Positions 38,501 through 49,862 of a stretch of 64,000 bases of DNA are shown here, piece after piece. Source of the DNA: Solanum dulcamara (lineage: Eukaryota > Streptophyta > Magnoliopsida > Solanales > Solanaceae); assembly GCF_947179165.1 (NCBI RefSeq), contig NC_077242.1:1612001-1676000 (forward strand). Reading direction: 5' to 3'. The notes below the pieces were generated by a model, which made no database searches, was not told the DNA's origin, and was given only the letters and a program-made list of their open reading frames with translations. The first letter of the stretch is position 1. The number at the start of each line of letters is the position of its first letter. The position numbers and the translations under genes are program-made.

Positions 38501-40270
38501 AATCGAAACCGACTCAAGGGATGGAGACTCAATGCTGTCATCTTTCACTCGGACAAGGTGATAAATACACCCTTTTGAGATTAGCTTCCTGGCCCTAAGG
38601 TATGAAATAAACTTACCCTTAGGCACAACAGGACTACCCTTCCACTCTATGACAGCCTCATTCGAGAATTTGAACGTGATAATCTGAGTTCTACAATCAA
38701 TAGAGGCATAACAGACATAAAGCCAGTCCATGCCAAGGATCACGTCGAAATCAACCATGTCTAACTCAACCAAGTCAGCTAAGGTGTCCCTGTGATGAAT
38801 TGGCACGGTACAATCTCTATAGACTCTCTCAGCTAGGACAGAATCACCGATAGGAGTGGCCACACTAAAAGGCTCAAGAAGACGTTCAGGAATTTTATTG
38901 AATTTGCTAGCCACATAAGGAGTCACAAAAGATAGGGTGGCACCTGGGTCCATCAATACATAACAATCAAAAGAAGAGACTCGAATCATACCCGTCACGA
39001 CGTTTGGAGAGTTCTCCTGATCTTGGCGACTACCCATGGCATATAGGCGGTTTGTACCTCCACTCGTCCCTGGAGTAGCGCCCCTCTGATTACCTCTAGC
39101 TGGTGGTGCGGTGGCAGAGGACTGGGCCCTGTTCCCCCATGTTGGGCATTCCCTCAGAAGATGGCCCATTTGGCCGCATTTATAGCAACCAACCCTTCCT
39201 GCTCTGCATTCTCCCAAGTGGAGCCTACCACACTTGCTGCATGGTGGCTTTCCCTTCGAACCTTGACTTACACTGGCCGGGGATTGAGAAACCTGAGGTC
39301 TGAAATTTTGGCGACTTTGTCCCTGCCGATCATACCTGTCCTGCGGCATCGGTGCACTAGCGGTAGATGAGGCATAGGTGGAAGGTCTCTTCTGGAAGAA
39401 GGACCTGTTGCCCTTGCCTTGCCTCTACTCATTCTCATGCCCAGATGACCTTGACTTTTTGCTCAGGTGCTCTTCTCTGTCTTTTCTCTTTTCCTCCTCT
39501 ACCTGTTGAGCATACACCATTAATCTGGAAAGGTCCATATTCGAGATCAACAATGCTGCCTTGCATTCCTTCTTCACATGCCTCCCTAATCCGGAGATGA
39601 ACTTCCTCATCTTCGACCTCACATCAGGAATCATTTCTGGAGCATACCGGGACAGCTGGATGAACCTTAAGCCATACTCCTTAACCGACATTCCTTCCTG
39701 CTTCAGATTAACGAATTCCTCCACCTTCGCTTCCCTCAATTCTCGGGGAAAGAAGTGGTCAAGAAAAGCCCCCTTGAATTAATCCCATCTAGCAGGTTCA
39801 GCATCTTCACCTCTACTCTGCTCCCATTGATTATACCAAATATTTGCCACATCTTTGAGTTGATAAGACACCAACTCGACCCCCTCGATTTCTGTAGCGT
39901 GCATAGCTTTTAGAATCTTCCACATTTCATCAATGAAATTCTGGGGATCTTCATCAACCTTAGAACCCGTAAATGCCGGCGGATTCATCCTCAGAAAGTC
40001 TCTAATTGTAGTGGCAGCAGATGGCTCCTGAGAACTAGAGCTGAGAGTCGGCGAACTCTGATTACCGCTTCGGGCAGCCATTAGTTGAGTAAGCATGGCA
40101 ATTGCCCCTCGAAATTCAGCTTCTGATGTGGGTGCAGGTGGAGTAGATGGCACTTGACGTGCCTCTGCATATCTCGAGGGTCGGCCTCTAGCCCTTGCTG
40201 GGCGTGCCTCTGACTGTGGCATCCCCGCATTATCGATATTCCTCTGGCTAGCGGTACGTTTAGGAGGCAT
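35540..40270 (-). pseudogene. Chromovirus gag-pol, one frame with five internal stops
   Basis: One frame runs from ATG 40270 (MPPKRTASQRN) to a stop at 35540-35542. Stops interrupt it at 39779, 39425, 38060, 37607 and 36011 (lowest base of each codon); all are in phase, and I find no frameshift. Domains in order: gag (IRDFLRMNPPAFTG, about 40000-39430); CCHC knuckle [14 protein letters not shown] (near 39170); aspartic protease DPGATLSF (near 38955); reverse transcriptase (LPRIDDLF near 38200, catalytic FIDD near 37945); RNase H ([10 protein letters not shown] near 37510); integrase zinc motif HPGS...CPNC (36844-36730) and catalytic core (NMDFITG, SDRGAQF); and a chromodomain (about 35760-35600). 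An upstream in-frame codon extends the frame to 40294, but a likely splice acceptor at 40274 makes 40270 the better start. Confidence 0.93.
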
Positions 40271-40273
40271 TAT

Positions 40274-41972
40274 CTGTAACGTATGAACGCACAAATTAGA
40301 AAGGAAGTTTCATGGAGTTCAACTCCATCGCATGAATTTAGAGTATAAAAGAAGGGAAACAATTCCTAATGTCTTATAGCCTCCCGATTATAAGTGTGGT
40401 GCACAACACACCCATAAGCAAGACTCTACTAGACACGGCTTCATAGACTCCCTAGGACACTTGAACTCTGTGCTCTGATACCATGTTGTCACGCCCCGGG
40501 AGGGTACCCTAGACGTAACCGGCACCCGAAGGCCATTTCTGACCTCCGAGCGAACCACCTGGTCCAGTCACTCCTTCATTCAAGCACATTCTCTTAGCAG
40601 GAACTCAATTTAAAGAAATACTTTTCATAATATAAGGGCCGAAGGCCAAACATTTACAATCAAAAGAAGACAATAAAAATAGGACTCCTCAAGATGACCG
40701 CTCGACCTTCCACACTCCAGTCTATGAAGCCTCTACTCATGTCAAAAAGGTGCCAATGACAAGCCCATGGCTACCAACAATCTAAATAAAAGGAAGAACA
40801 ACAAAACTGTACAAGAAGGCCCAATATCCTCCGGGAACTAGGAGGACTCACCGACTGGCTGGAAGTGTATGTGGATCTTCAACGGAGCGCCGGTTGATGA
40901 TCTCTAGTACCTGTCTCTGCATCATGAAACGATGCAGGCCAAATGGCGTCAGTACATGGAATGTACGAGTATGTAAAATGGCCGAATACAACGAACATCA
41001 AGGAAGAATAAATCAACTCGGGAGCTCAACTCAAAAGGGATGACGACTCAATCAAATGTCCTAAGTCTAAACAAGGATATGATTTAGACTGGACCAATCA
41101 TATACAATTCAACTCAATCTGACTCAGAGTACTATCAACACCTATTTGGGAGTTTCTCTTAACCGACAACCAACACTTATGAGCCAGTGAAGGTACAACG
41201 AAACGACGTCGTTGCCACGCCCGTTCATACCTTGCCAGGGCATGAACGACGAACACTCATGGATCCAATCCAACCAGGTCCTATAATGTCAGGACAAAAG
41301 CTCTCGGGGAAGCATCCGACTTTAACGGTTCAATCCCCCCTATGTTTGGCAACACAGGTATTGGGTTCGAGTATGGACTATACTCTTGCCCAATTCGGTG
41401 CTCGATACTCCTCCCAAGACTCAATGCTCATAAAACTCCATCCAATCAACTCAATCAACTCATATCAACAAGTCTCATTACAACCTTGTCAACTCATCAA
41501 CTCTATCACAATCAAATCTCTTTCAAGCATACTAATTGCTCAATCTCAATCATATCTTCAAAGAAAATTTAAATGCACATGTATAACATCATCTAGATAT
41601 AATCAATCATTACCTCCATCCATTTGAGAAAATCCTCATGACTCACCACATCTTCAAGACTTCAAATTGACATTTTTATAATAGGCAACATTTTTAAGAA
41701 AATAATATACTTTATCAAATCTACATAATTAAGAAGATCAATAAAACATATTTAGCAACTCATTCCTTCATCATCTCATACTCACATAAGGGCTCATTTT
41801 AGGAACCTCTTAGCTCAACAACATTGGCACATAAATAATTAAATAAAATGGAGACAAAGCTCGTTCAAACATGTACCATACCAAGAAACTCCATTTTCAT
41901 GAATATCTAACCTCAAAACAAGAATAGGGCACATGGATGGACTCAACTCATGTTTTGGATAGCCTTACATAC
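40274..41972 (-). other. Predicted leader intron of the chromovirus
   Basis: On the minus strand the LTR has a strong donor CTAAG|GTATGTAAGG (GT at 41972-41971), and a pyrimidine-containing acceptor GTTACAG|ATAATG ends at 40274, three bases before the gag ATG at 40270. The donor is kept in every related LTR in the window. The intron would be 1699 nt and would include the primer-binding site. Predicted from sequence only. Confidence 0.5.
40472..40483 (-). other. Primer-binding site (initiator tRNA-Met type)
   Basis: The minus strand reads TGGTATCAGAGC three bases after the 5' LTR, the standard complement of the 3' end of plant initiator tRNA-Met used by many Ty3/gypsy elements. Confidence 0.93.
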
Positions 41973-42934
41973 CTTAGTGAAGACTTGAAGAAAACCTTGT
42001 AGTTGGGTCTTCAATGGAGGACTCAAATCTTGAAGTTCTTGGACTCCTTTTTGGTTGGAAATGGAGAAGAAGAGAAGAGAGAAGGGAGAGAAGCTAGGGC
42101 TTTTCTTTAGAGAGAGAGTGGGGGCTGAATAAATGCCCCCAAAATACACAAGGCTTGTGTATATATAATTTGGGAAATTTCCCAAATTGCCCTTCCTCCA
42201 ATTTCTGAAAATCAGGCAAAAACGCCCTTGGCGCGATAGTGGCGCGTCGCGCCCTTACAGCGCCAAGGCCAATTACGCCCAAAACCTGCATAACTTTTAG
42301 TGGTGCGTCGCGCCAGGGACCAAACTACTGAGGCATGTTTCTGGCGCGATAGTGGCGCGTCGCGCCCTTACAGCGCCAAGCCTATTATTCTAAATTCTGG
42401 GAATTTGGCCTAAAAAACCCTGCACAACTTTTAGTGGCGCGTCGCGCCAAGGACCAAACTACTGAGACATGTTTCTGGCGCGATAGTGGCGCGTCGCGCC
42501 CTTACATCGCCAAAGCCATATCCCCAGCAGTTGCAACCCAGGCCAAAAATGAAATTCCTGTCGTGCTAGTTCGTCTTCGGATCGTCATATCTTTTGACTC
42601 CGAACTCCAAAATTTACGTTCTTGGTGGCGTTAGAAAGAAGACTCGACGACCTTTAATTTGATAGGTCGTGGGCCACCCAGATTGACGTCCTTCAAAAGA
42701 TAGGGTCGTTAAAAGTCGACCCTTACATGAACTCGTCCTAAACTTAGCCACGACGGATCTTTTGGACTTAGCTCGGTCCTAGGGGTCCTCAATGACCCCA
42801 CATCACCTCCAACGCTCTTAAATTCCTCAGGGACTCATCTTAACTCGAGCACATATTTCGAAATAAATACGATGGGCCCCACACGTGTACAAAGAAAGCC
42901 CGAATCTTAGGAAGAAATTTTGAGGGGTGTTACA
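40487..42934 (-). repeat. 5' LTR of the chromovirus
   Basis: 2448 bp, the same length as its partner. On the plus strand it starts TGTCACGCCCCGGG and ends GTGTTACA. It holds the promoter (TATA at 42160-42167 read on the minus strand), a CT-rich leader (CTCTCTCTCTAAAGAAAAGC), the splice donor at 41972 and the GC-rich array at about 42229-42517. Confidence 0.95.
42160..42167 (-). promoter_or_regulatory. TATA box of the chromovirus LTR
   Basis: TATATATA, read on the minus strand within AAATTATATATACACAAG, is followed 40-60 bases later by a CT-rich initiator-like leader. The same arrangement occurs in the related LTRs near 34640, 43510, 47775 and (plus strand) 62506-62514, so it is probably the shared pol II promoter. 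Confidence 0.75.
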
Positions 42935-44235
42935 TCCATCCTCAAATCAACTCAATCAAGCCTCATTTATATAAACATTTATGTCATCTCCTGAAGATTC
43001 AGCATAACTCTATGACTTCAACTCAACAATTCAAGTAGAATAGCACATTTAAGGAAATTGACTTAAGCAACATAATCACATGGCTAAAGAGATCAATAAG
43101 ACGTAACAACAAGTCATCTCCATCAACTCATACTAACATGAAGGATTTTAGGGACTTCTTAGCTCAACAACATCAACACATATATCATCAAATAAATAGG
43201 AGACAAAGTTCATACAAACATAAACCATACCAAGAAACTCTATTTTCATGAACATCTAACCACAAGGCAAGAGTAGGGCACATGGGTGGACTCAACCCAT
43301 GTTTTGGATAGCCTTACATACCTTAGTGAAGACTTGAAGAAAACCTTGATGTTGGGTCTTCAATGGAGAACTCAAATCTTGAAGCTCTTGAAACTCTTCT
43401 TGTTGGAAGTGGGGAAGAAGAAGAAGAGAGAGAGAGAGAAGCTCCTAGGGCTTTTTAGAGAGAGAGAGTGAGGCTGAGAAAATATGTTTCCAAAAGATCA
43501 AAGGCAATACATATATAATTTGGGTAAGTTCCCAAATTGCCCCTCCTCAAAAGTTCTGAAAATAGGCTAAAAATGCACCTAGCGCGATAGTGGCGCGTCG
43601 CGCCATTGCAGCGCCAGGCTGAATACGCCTAAAACCTGCACACCTCGTAGTGGCGCGCCGCGCCAGAGACCAAACTACTGAGGCATGTTTCTGGCGCGAT
43701 AGTGGCGCGTCGCGCCCTTACAGCGCCCAGGCCATTGTTCTGAGTTCTGGGAATTTGGCCTGAAAAACCCTGCACAACTTTTAGTGGCGCATCGCGCCAC
43801 TACGGCGCCAAGCCCAGATTTCTAGTAGTTGAACCCCAGGCCTGAAAATCTCTGTTGTGCTCGCTCATCTTAGGATCGCCATACCTTTCGACTCCGAACT
43901 CCAAAAGTTACATTCTTGGTGACGTTGGAAAGAAGACTCAACGACCTTTAATTTGATGGGTCGTGGGCCACCGAGATTATCATCTTTCAAAAGATAGGGT
44001 CGTTAAAAGTCGACCCTTTATGCGAACTCCTACCCAAACTTAGCCACGACGAATCTTTTGGATTTAATTTGATCCTAGGGGTCCTTCATGACCCCACCTC
44101 ACCTCTAACGCTGCTCAAATTCTCAAAGACTCATCTCAACTCATGCATACGCTCCTCAATACTCGAGTTCGACCCTACCCGTATACAAGAAGGGTTTGAA
44201 TTCTAGGGGAAAATTTTGAGGGGTGTTACAAATAT

Positions 44236-45016
44236 CTTCTCTTTAACTTAATTATAAAATCAGAGATGTTAACTCTTTTGAGGAAGGCAAAAAAAAATAG
44301 ATGGATATAACTCTTTTGAGGTAGGCGAAAAAAATCAGATGGCTATTTGAAAATCCTCAGAGACAAATTAACTAAGAATTGAAGGTAAATGTTATCTAAC
44401 GTGCTACGTACTTTGTCTTTGGAATAGATGAACTGATCATCAAATCATAATTATAAAGCTATGACACAATCAAATCCGAGTGAATAAATGTTGAATTGAA
44501 TCGTACCAATTTTTACCGGAAGTTATTAGAAGTAGTTTACTTTGCAATTTTCAGTTCACTGGAAAAGACTAATGGGATCAGAGAAATGAAATGCTCCATA
44601 AATTGAATTAATTAAATGAATTTAATGTGTTTGTCGAATGAAGCAAAGATGATATATACCTCATTGTAACTCCGTTAATTATCTAATTTTTCCACATTCT
44701 GAGATGCTCATAATTTTTCATGCATCATTAGAAATGAAGAGTATGGAGATGATTTTGGCCAATAATCTATTGGAATTATGCTTTTGAACTGCAGCAACTT
44801 TATTTTACTGCTTAGTTTTTGAATAAATCTAAGTTAGTAGTTGGTTAGCTAGTTTTTTTATTTTTATTAGTAATTAGTTTATTAAGATATTTTGCAAAGA
44901 TATTCTCTTACCATTACCTTTTTGCTGTTTTTGTTCTTATAAATCTAGAGTCCAAGAAAGCAAAATAAAAATAATTCTCTTTAGCCTCGTTGCAGTATTT
45001 TTTCTCTCAAAGTCTT
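44236..45016. repeat. Paralogous block 1, middle part
   Basis: 44236-44745 matches 58115-58625 closely (ATGTTAACTCTTT, TCCTCAGAGACAAATTAAC, GAATCGTACCAATTT and others). No gene is present. From about 44769 the sequence departs and belongs to the possible copia solo LTR. Confidence 0.85.
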
Positions 45017-48000
45017 TGTCACGCCCCGTGAGGGTACCCTAGACGTAACCGGCACTCAGAAACCATTTCTGGCTTCCAAGCGAACCACATAGCCTGATCA
45101 CACATCCGTTCATTCATTCATTCAGCGGAAAGTTTAAAAATAAAGAATAATTTAGCGGGCAACTCAAATCCCCCATCCAACTCGAAGAATAAAGGCCATG
45201 GGCCAACAGATCAACTAAAATATTTGTCATTAAAAATAGTTTGACAAGAATAACCCAAGATATAAGTACTCAATCGACTCATCACTATCTAGTCTATGAA
45301 GCCTCTATCACTACTATCTAATTGGTGCCAATGACATGTTCATGGCTACCTCAAATCAAAATGAAAAGGGCTAACTCGATGCAAGAATACACAGACGGTG
45401 TCCTCCGAATATAGAGGAGGACTCACCAATACGCTGAGTGCGAATAGATCCCCAATGATGCTCCTATTGACGATCTCTTAAACCTGTCTCTGCATCATAA
45501 AACGATGCAGGTCCAAATGGACGTCAGTACGTGGAATGTACGAGTATGTAATATGGCAGAATGAAACATACCTCGAGGAAGAATAACATCGGCCCACATA
45601 TCTCAAACCAGAAAGATAAGAGAGACTCAAATAAGGCGTCATAAATCTAAAGTAAGGATACAGTTTAGACAGAGACCAATCATATACCATACAATCCAAT
45701 CCAATTATGTATAATACAGTTCAATCAAATCATTTACAATTTGATCCCTTTCAATCATGTACAATCCGATTATATACACTCAACTTAATAATTAACTCAA
45801 TAATCAAATCCAATCTAGTCGCATACCATTCTATTCAATCCAATCACAATTCATCTAATCCAATCCGACCATATAAAATCAACTCAACATTCAACTCAAC
45901 AATCAGCTCAAAGGACTCAACTCAGTAAATATGCAAATTAAATTATGCAACGTTTTACAATTCAACTCAAAGGACTCAACTCAATAAATATGTAACAACT
46001 CACTCAAGTGTCCTAAGTCTAACAAGAAATAGTTTAGACAGGACCAACTCGTAAACCACTCAACTCAACTGACTCAGAGCACTATCAAGACCTAAATGGG
46101 AGTTTCTCTTATCCGACAACCATCACCTATGAGCCGGTGATAGTACAACAATCAGACGTTGTTGCCACGTCCGTCCATACCTTGCCAGGGCAAGAACGCC
46201 TCCCTAATCATGGATACCATCGATTAGTCAAGTCCTATCATTTCAGGACAATAAAAATGGGAAACATCCGACTTTAACAGTTCGATCCCATGGGAAACAT
46301 CCGACTTTAACGGTTCCATCCCCACCTACGTTGGCGGCGTAGTTTCTGGGGTTCGAGTATGGACTATACTCTCACCCGCTTTGGTGCTCGATACTCCTCC
46401 CATGACTCCATGCTCATAAGACTCCCTCCAATCATCTCAAACAAGCCCTCACGGCTAGTTTCATGTGGAACATTACCACCTCATCAACTCTGTTCTCATT
46501 TCAACTCAAATAAGTCATAATGGCAAGTCTCATTGGACTCTTTTCAAAACTCAACTCAAATCATCAAACTCTTCTCTTTAAAACTTGTACAATCTCAACT
46601 CGATGAATGGAGAAAATATTATGTACGTTAAAACATAATTTCAACCCCTCAACTCAAACTCAAAATAGATACTTTAATGTAAAAATACTCAAATCATTTA
46701 AAGGCTCCTCATACTCAACTCATACTTAAACTCCTTTCTAAATCAAAGATGAAACTAATAATTCCTTAGACTCAAAATAGCGTGTAAATGGTTTATGCAA
46801 AAAAGTTCACAAATAATTTATTTAAAGCTCCTCCTCAAAAGATAATTTATTTTCAAAATATTCCTAAGACTCCAATCAACTCAAATTATGCACATCACAT
46901 ACCACAAAATCACATTAGACTCCAATCCACTTCATCACATAACATCCCCATCAATATACCTTTTCATCAATCATTCTACACATATTAAAGAAGCACCATT
47001 CACGTCATCACTCACATCATCATCAAAACATTATCATCACATCATCATCATATATTATCATTTACATCATCATCAAACATTATCATCATATCATTGTCAA
47101 GCATCATCATCACATCAATCATCAAATATCTACTCCAAAATCCTTATTTTAGTCTTATGTTCATTTTATAGAAGCAAAGGGACATTCTTAACTAACCAAT
47201 TCATTCTTTTCATTCCAATCAATACATATATACACACAACTATCCATCTCAACCTCAAGACATTTATGACAAGAAATCTCTTCTTGGGTTCATGTAAATG
47301 AAACATGAACCCATACTCTCAACAAAACTCAACTCAAGAATATCGTCAATACCTATAAATCTATATACAAAGATACATTTGTAGTTAATAATATGAAAAA
47401 TAACTATTTAGTAACTTAAGTCATTAAAATCATCAATCAACCATTTGTATCTAAAAACATTCCATAGTTTAGGAAAAACTTTCAAGAAAACCTTTCTAGA
47501 AGGTGCAACTCTTTCACAACTCCTAACCAACACGTCTATGGGCATATGGAAGAACTCAATCCATATTTTAGGTTAGCCTTACATACCTTGTTTGAAGACT
47601 TTGAAGAAACCTTGATGTTAGGTCTTCAATAGAAGGCTTGAATTCTTGAAACTCTTGAACCCTTCTTGTTGGAAATGGAGAAGAAGAAGAAGAGAGAGAG
47701 AGAGAAGCTCCTAGGGCTTTTAGAGAGAGAGTGGGGGCTGAAAATATGATCTCAAAATAGTCTAGGGTGATACATATATAATTTGGGTAAGTTCCCAAAT
47801 TACCCCTCCTCAAAAGTTCTGAAAATAGGCTAAAAATGCACCTAGCGCGATAGTGGCGCATCGCGCCCTTGCAGCGCCAGGCTGATTACGCCTAAAACCT
47901 GCACACCTTGTAGTGGCGCACCGCGCCAAGAACCAAACTACTGAGGCACATTCTTGGCGCGATAGTGGCGCGTCGCGCCCTTACAGCGCCAAGGCCAATA

Positions 48001-48591
48001 TTTTCTAGGTTCTGGAAATTGGCTTGAAAAAACCTGCACACCTTTTAGTGGCGCGCCGCGCCAAAGCCCAAACTACTGAGGCATGTTTCTGGCGCGATAG
48101 TGGCGTATCGCGCCACTGCGGCGCCAAGCCCAGTTTTCCAGCAATTGCAACCCAGGCCTGAAAATCTCTACTGTGCTAGTTCATCTTAGGATAGTCATAT
48201 CTTTTGACTCTGAACTCCAAAAATTACATTCTTGGTGGCGTTGGAAAGAAGACTCGACGACCTTTAATTTGGTAGGTCGTGGGCCACTCAGATCATCATA
48301 TTTCAAAAGATAGGGTCGTTAGAAGCCAACCCCTCATGCGAACTCCTCCTCAAACTTAGCCACGACGAATCCTTTGGCTTGATTTGGTCCTAGGGGTCCT
48401 TCATGACCCCACATCACCTCTAACGCTCTTCAATTACTTAGGAACTCATCCTAACTCATGTGAAAAATTTCAAGCCCTCCGGTCCGAGTCTACACTCACG
48501 TGAAGAAATATTCGAGTCTTTGCGAAAAAAATTCCGGGGTGTCATAGTCTTTCTCTGTTATTTTCTTAATTTCTTTATTAAAAAACCAACA
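44769..48591. mobile_element. Possible copia-type solo LTR (about 290 bp) split by a larger LTR
   Basis: An exact AATCT flanks both sides (44764-44768 and 48592-48596). The left end reads ATTGGAATTATG and the right end AACCAACA, like decayed TGTTGG...CCAACA termini. Inside are CTTATAAATCT (TATA-like) and a T/CT-rich leader. Without the nested LTR at 45017-48546 it is about 290 bp. The 5' terminus is not canonical, so the call is tentative. Confidence 0.5.
45017..48546 (-). mobile_element. Solo LTR of a related, longer chromovirus family (3.5 kb)
   Basis: It begins TGTCACGCCCCGTGAGGG and ends CCGGGGTGTCATA, flanked by an exact GTCTT duplication (45012-45016 and 48547-48551). It shares long segments with the 2.45-kb LTRs but has extra sequence: CAATCCAATC-rich (45690-45910), CATCAT-rich (46990-47130) and others. 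On the minus strand it keeps the TATA region (near 47775), donor AAGGTATGTAAGG (near 47585) and the GC-rich array (47842-48125). No coding region is present. The final CA has become TA. Confidence 0.9.
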
Positions 48592-48596
48592 AATCT

Positions 48597-49235
48597 ATAT
48601 TGAGTTCGTTGCAACTCCTCAATTTCTTTATAGTTTTGGAATAAGAAAAAAAAGTTTTTTTTCCTAAGTGAGTAAGTTCGCATTAATTAGAAATAACTAA
48701 GGAAATTTATAATGTCATAACTAAGGAATTAAATGTTAGACTTCTAATTCGTCCTTTACGTAAATAAAATATGACTATTTAATTAGATTTTGATTTAGTA
48801 TAGCTATAAAATCGTAATTCAACTATGAAGTTAGGAGATTTCCAAGAATATAATATATGATGTCATGATGATGATGATGCTCATGATGTATGATTATTCT
48901 TGAGGACATTCCTATGTGTTGTAATTTGCCATATAAGCCAATTTTTACTAGCCATAAATCAGGACAGATTTGTAAATGTCTGTCTCAAAGGTTCATTTAA
49001 TGCCTAACAAACCAAATAATCTTTTGTGAACATTATACATAGAGTTATTAAAAGAAATGTGACTTTTATGGTATGAAAATCTTAAGTGAGATTAAGTACA
49101 ATTAATGTTTTAGTGAATTTGGTCAAGTGAAGACGCTATAAATCTAGCAAGAGAAAGAACCATCTCCTCATCCTCAGTAAACAAATCTTCTTTCTTCTTT
49201 TTTTATCAGCTCCAACATTTTCACAAAGAATCATC
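48597..49235 (+). promoter_or_regulatory. Block 1 right end and promoter of the type B gene
   Basis: 48600-48775 matches 58640-58712 plus 59560-59680 of block 2, and includes the empty site of the LTR inserted at 59674. Just before the gene, CTATAAAT (49136-49143) lies 100 bp upstream of the ATG and is a good TATA box. TCAGCTCCAACATTTTC (about 49207) recurs upstream of the other type B gene and at about 53235-53285. No other gene. Confidence 0.65.
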
Positions 49236-49862
49236 ATGTCCAAAATGCTACCTTCAGAACAAAATCAAGAATCTGAAATTGAAGCAGTTTTATCACCTAT
49301 CTCCTCTCCTCCACATGATCACTTCAACAACGGTCTACAAAATGAAGAACCGATCATCTCTGAATCTGCAAAAGATAGAGTTGTAGTCAAAATAAAGGAC
49401 CAAAAAGCACCAGAAAAAAGAAAACTCCCAGTGTCTAAACGATTAAAGTGTGTATGTCCAAAAATTGGAGAAAAAGGAAAGTGTCCCATGCCTGAATTTT
49501 ATGAATTGAAACCCATCAATATGCCTACATTTCCCAATTCTGAAAAAGGAGGAACGTCCGAAAATAAGTTGAAAGAAGAAAATAACTATGATTATTTTCA
49601 GGATTTAGCTATCTTGAAGTCTATCTATCATTACTTCTTCAATCATGGGGTAATTCCATATCCTAATTATTCAGAGAATTTTATCAATTACATCGAGGCT
49701 TCAATTCCCAACTTGAAATTTCGTGGCAAGGCATTGAAGTATAAGATCATTATGTTAGAGAAACATTTCTTAACTGTTCTGAACATAGCAGGATATGACC
49801 CAGTTATAATCCACCCTATTTATCGTGAAATTTTCAACTTGTCTATGGGTTTATGGGGTTAA
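49236..49862 (+). CDS. GeBP/Storekeeper-like protein, type B, single domain (208 aa)
   Basis: A single-exon frame starting MSKMLPSEQNQESEIE. The N-terminal 120 residues are polar, with KRKLPVSKRLKCVCPKIGEKGKCPM as a basic patch (positions about 61-84). A domain at 122-208 follows: DLAILKSIYHYFFNHGVIPYP, NYIEASIPNLKFRG, KALKYKIIMLEKHFL, HPIYREIFNLSMGLWG, then an immediate stop. The pattern resembles DUF573 of GeBP-type plant DNA-binding proteins. Ending exactly on LWG means there is no C-terminal dimerisation region. It is close to each half of the two-domain paralogue at 56600. A TATA box lies at 49136. The role is not known; a transcriptional regulator is an inference from the family. Confidence 0.7.
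   Translation: MSKMLPSEQNQESEIEAVLSPISSPPHDHFNNGLQNEEPIISESAKDRVVVKIKDQKAPEKRKLPVSKRLKCVCPKIGEKGKCPMPEFYELKPINMPTFPNSEKGGTSENKLKEENNYDYFQDLAILKSIYHYFFNHGVIPYPNYSENFINYIEASIPNLKFRGKALKYKIIMLEKHFLTVLNIAGYDPVIIHPIYREIFNLSMGLWG

Larger units (their letters stand above)
32967..42934 (-). mobile_element. Full-length Ty3/gypsy chromovirus (Tekay/Del-like)
   Basis: A 9968-bp element read on the minus strand, with 2448-bp LTRs at 40487-42934 (5') and 32967-35414 (3'). It is flanked by an exact 5-bp target duplication, TCCAT, at 32962-32966 and 42935-42939. By eye I count about ten substitutions and no length difference between the LTRs. The primer-binding site, polypurine tract, gag, protease, reverse transcriptase, RNase H, integrase and chromodomain are all recognisable. 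The chromodomain-bearing integrase places it among chromoviruses. The coding frame is interrupted by five stops, so it is probably non-autonomous. Confidence 0.95.
31831..44230 (-). mobile_element. Solo LTR of a chromovirus, interrupted by a full-length element
   Basis: The left part (31831-32966) starts TGTCACGCCCCGGGAGGG; the right part (42940-44230) ends GAGGGGTGTTACA, the same termini as the LTRs of the inserted element. Removing the insert and one TCCAT copy leaves about 2427 bp, the family's LTR length. Flanks are GATAT (31826-31830) and AATAT (44231-44235), 4/5 matching. No internal coding region of its own remains, so this is a solo LTR left by LTR-LTR recombination. The paralogous site near 58113 is empty. 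Confidence 0.88.

Noticed and set aside
45690..45920. CAATCCAATC repeats as a CRISPR-like array
   Set aside because: Irregular short words without uniform spacers, in a plant LTR.
46990..47130. CATCAT-rich tract as a microsatellite locus or repeat array of interest
   Set aside because: It is part of the long-family LTR and recurs in the other copies (61510-61615, 63180-63300).
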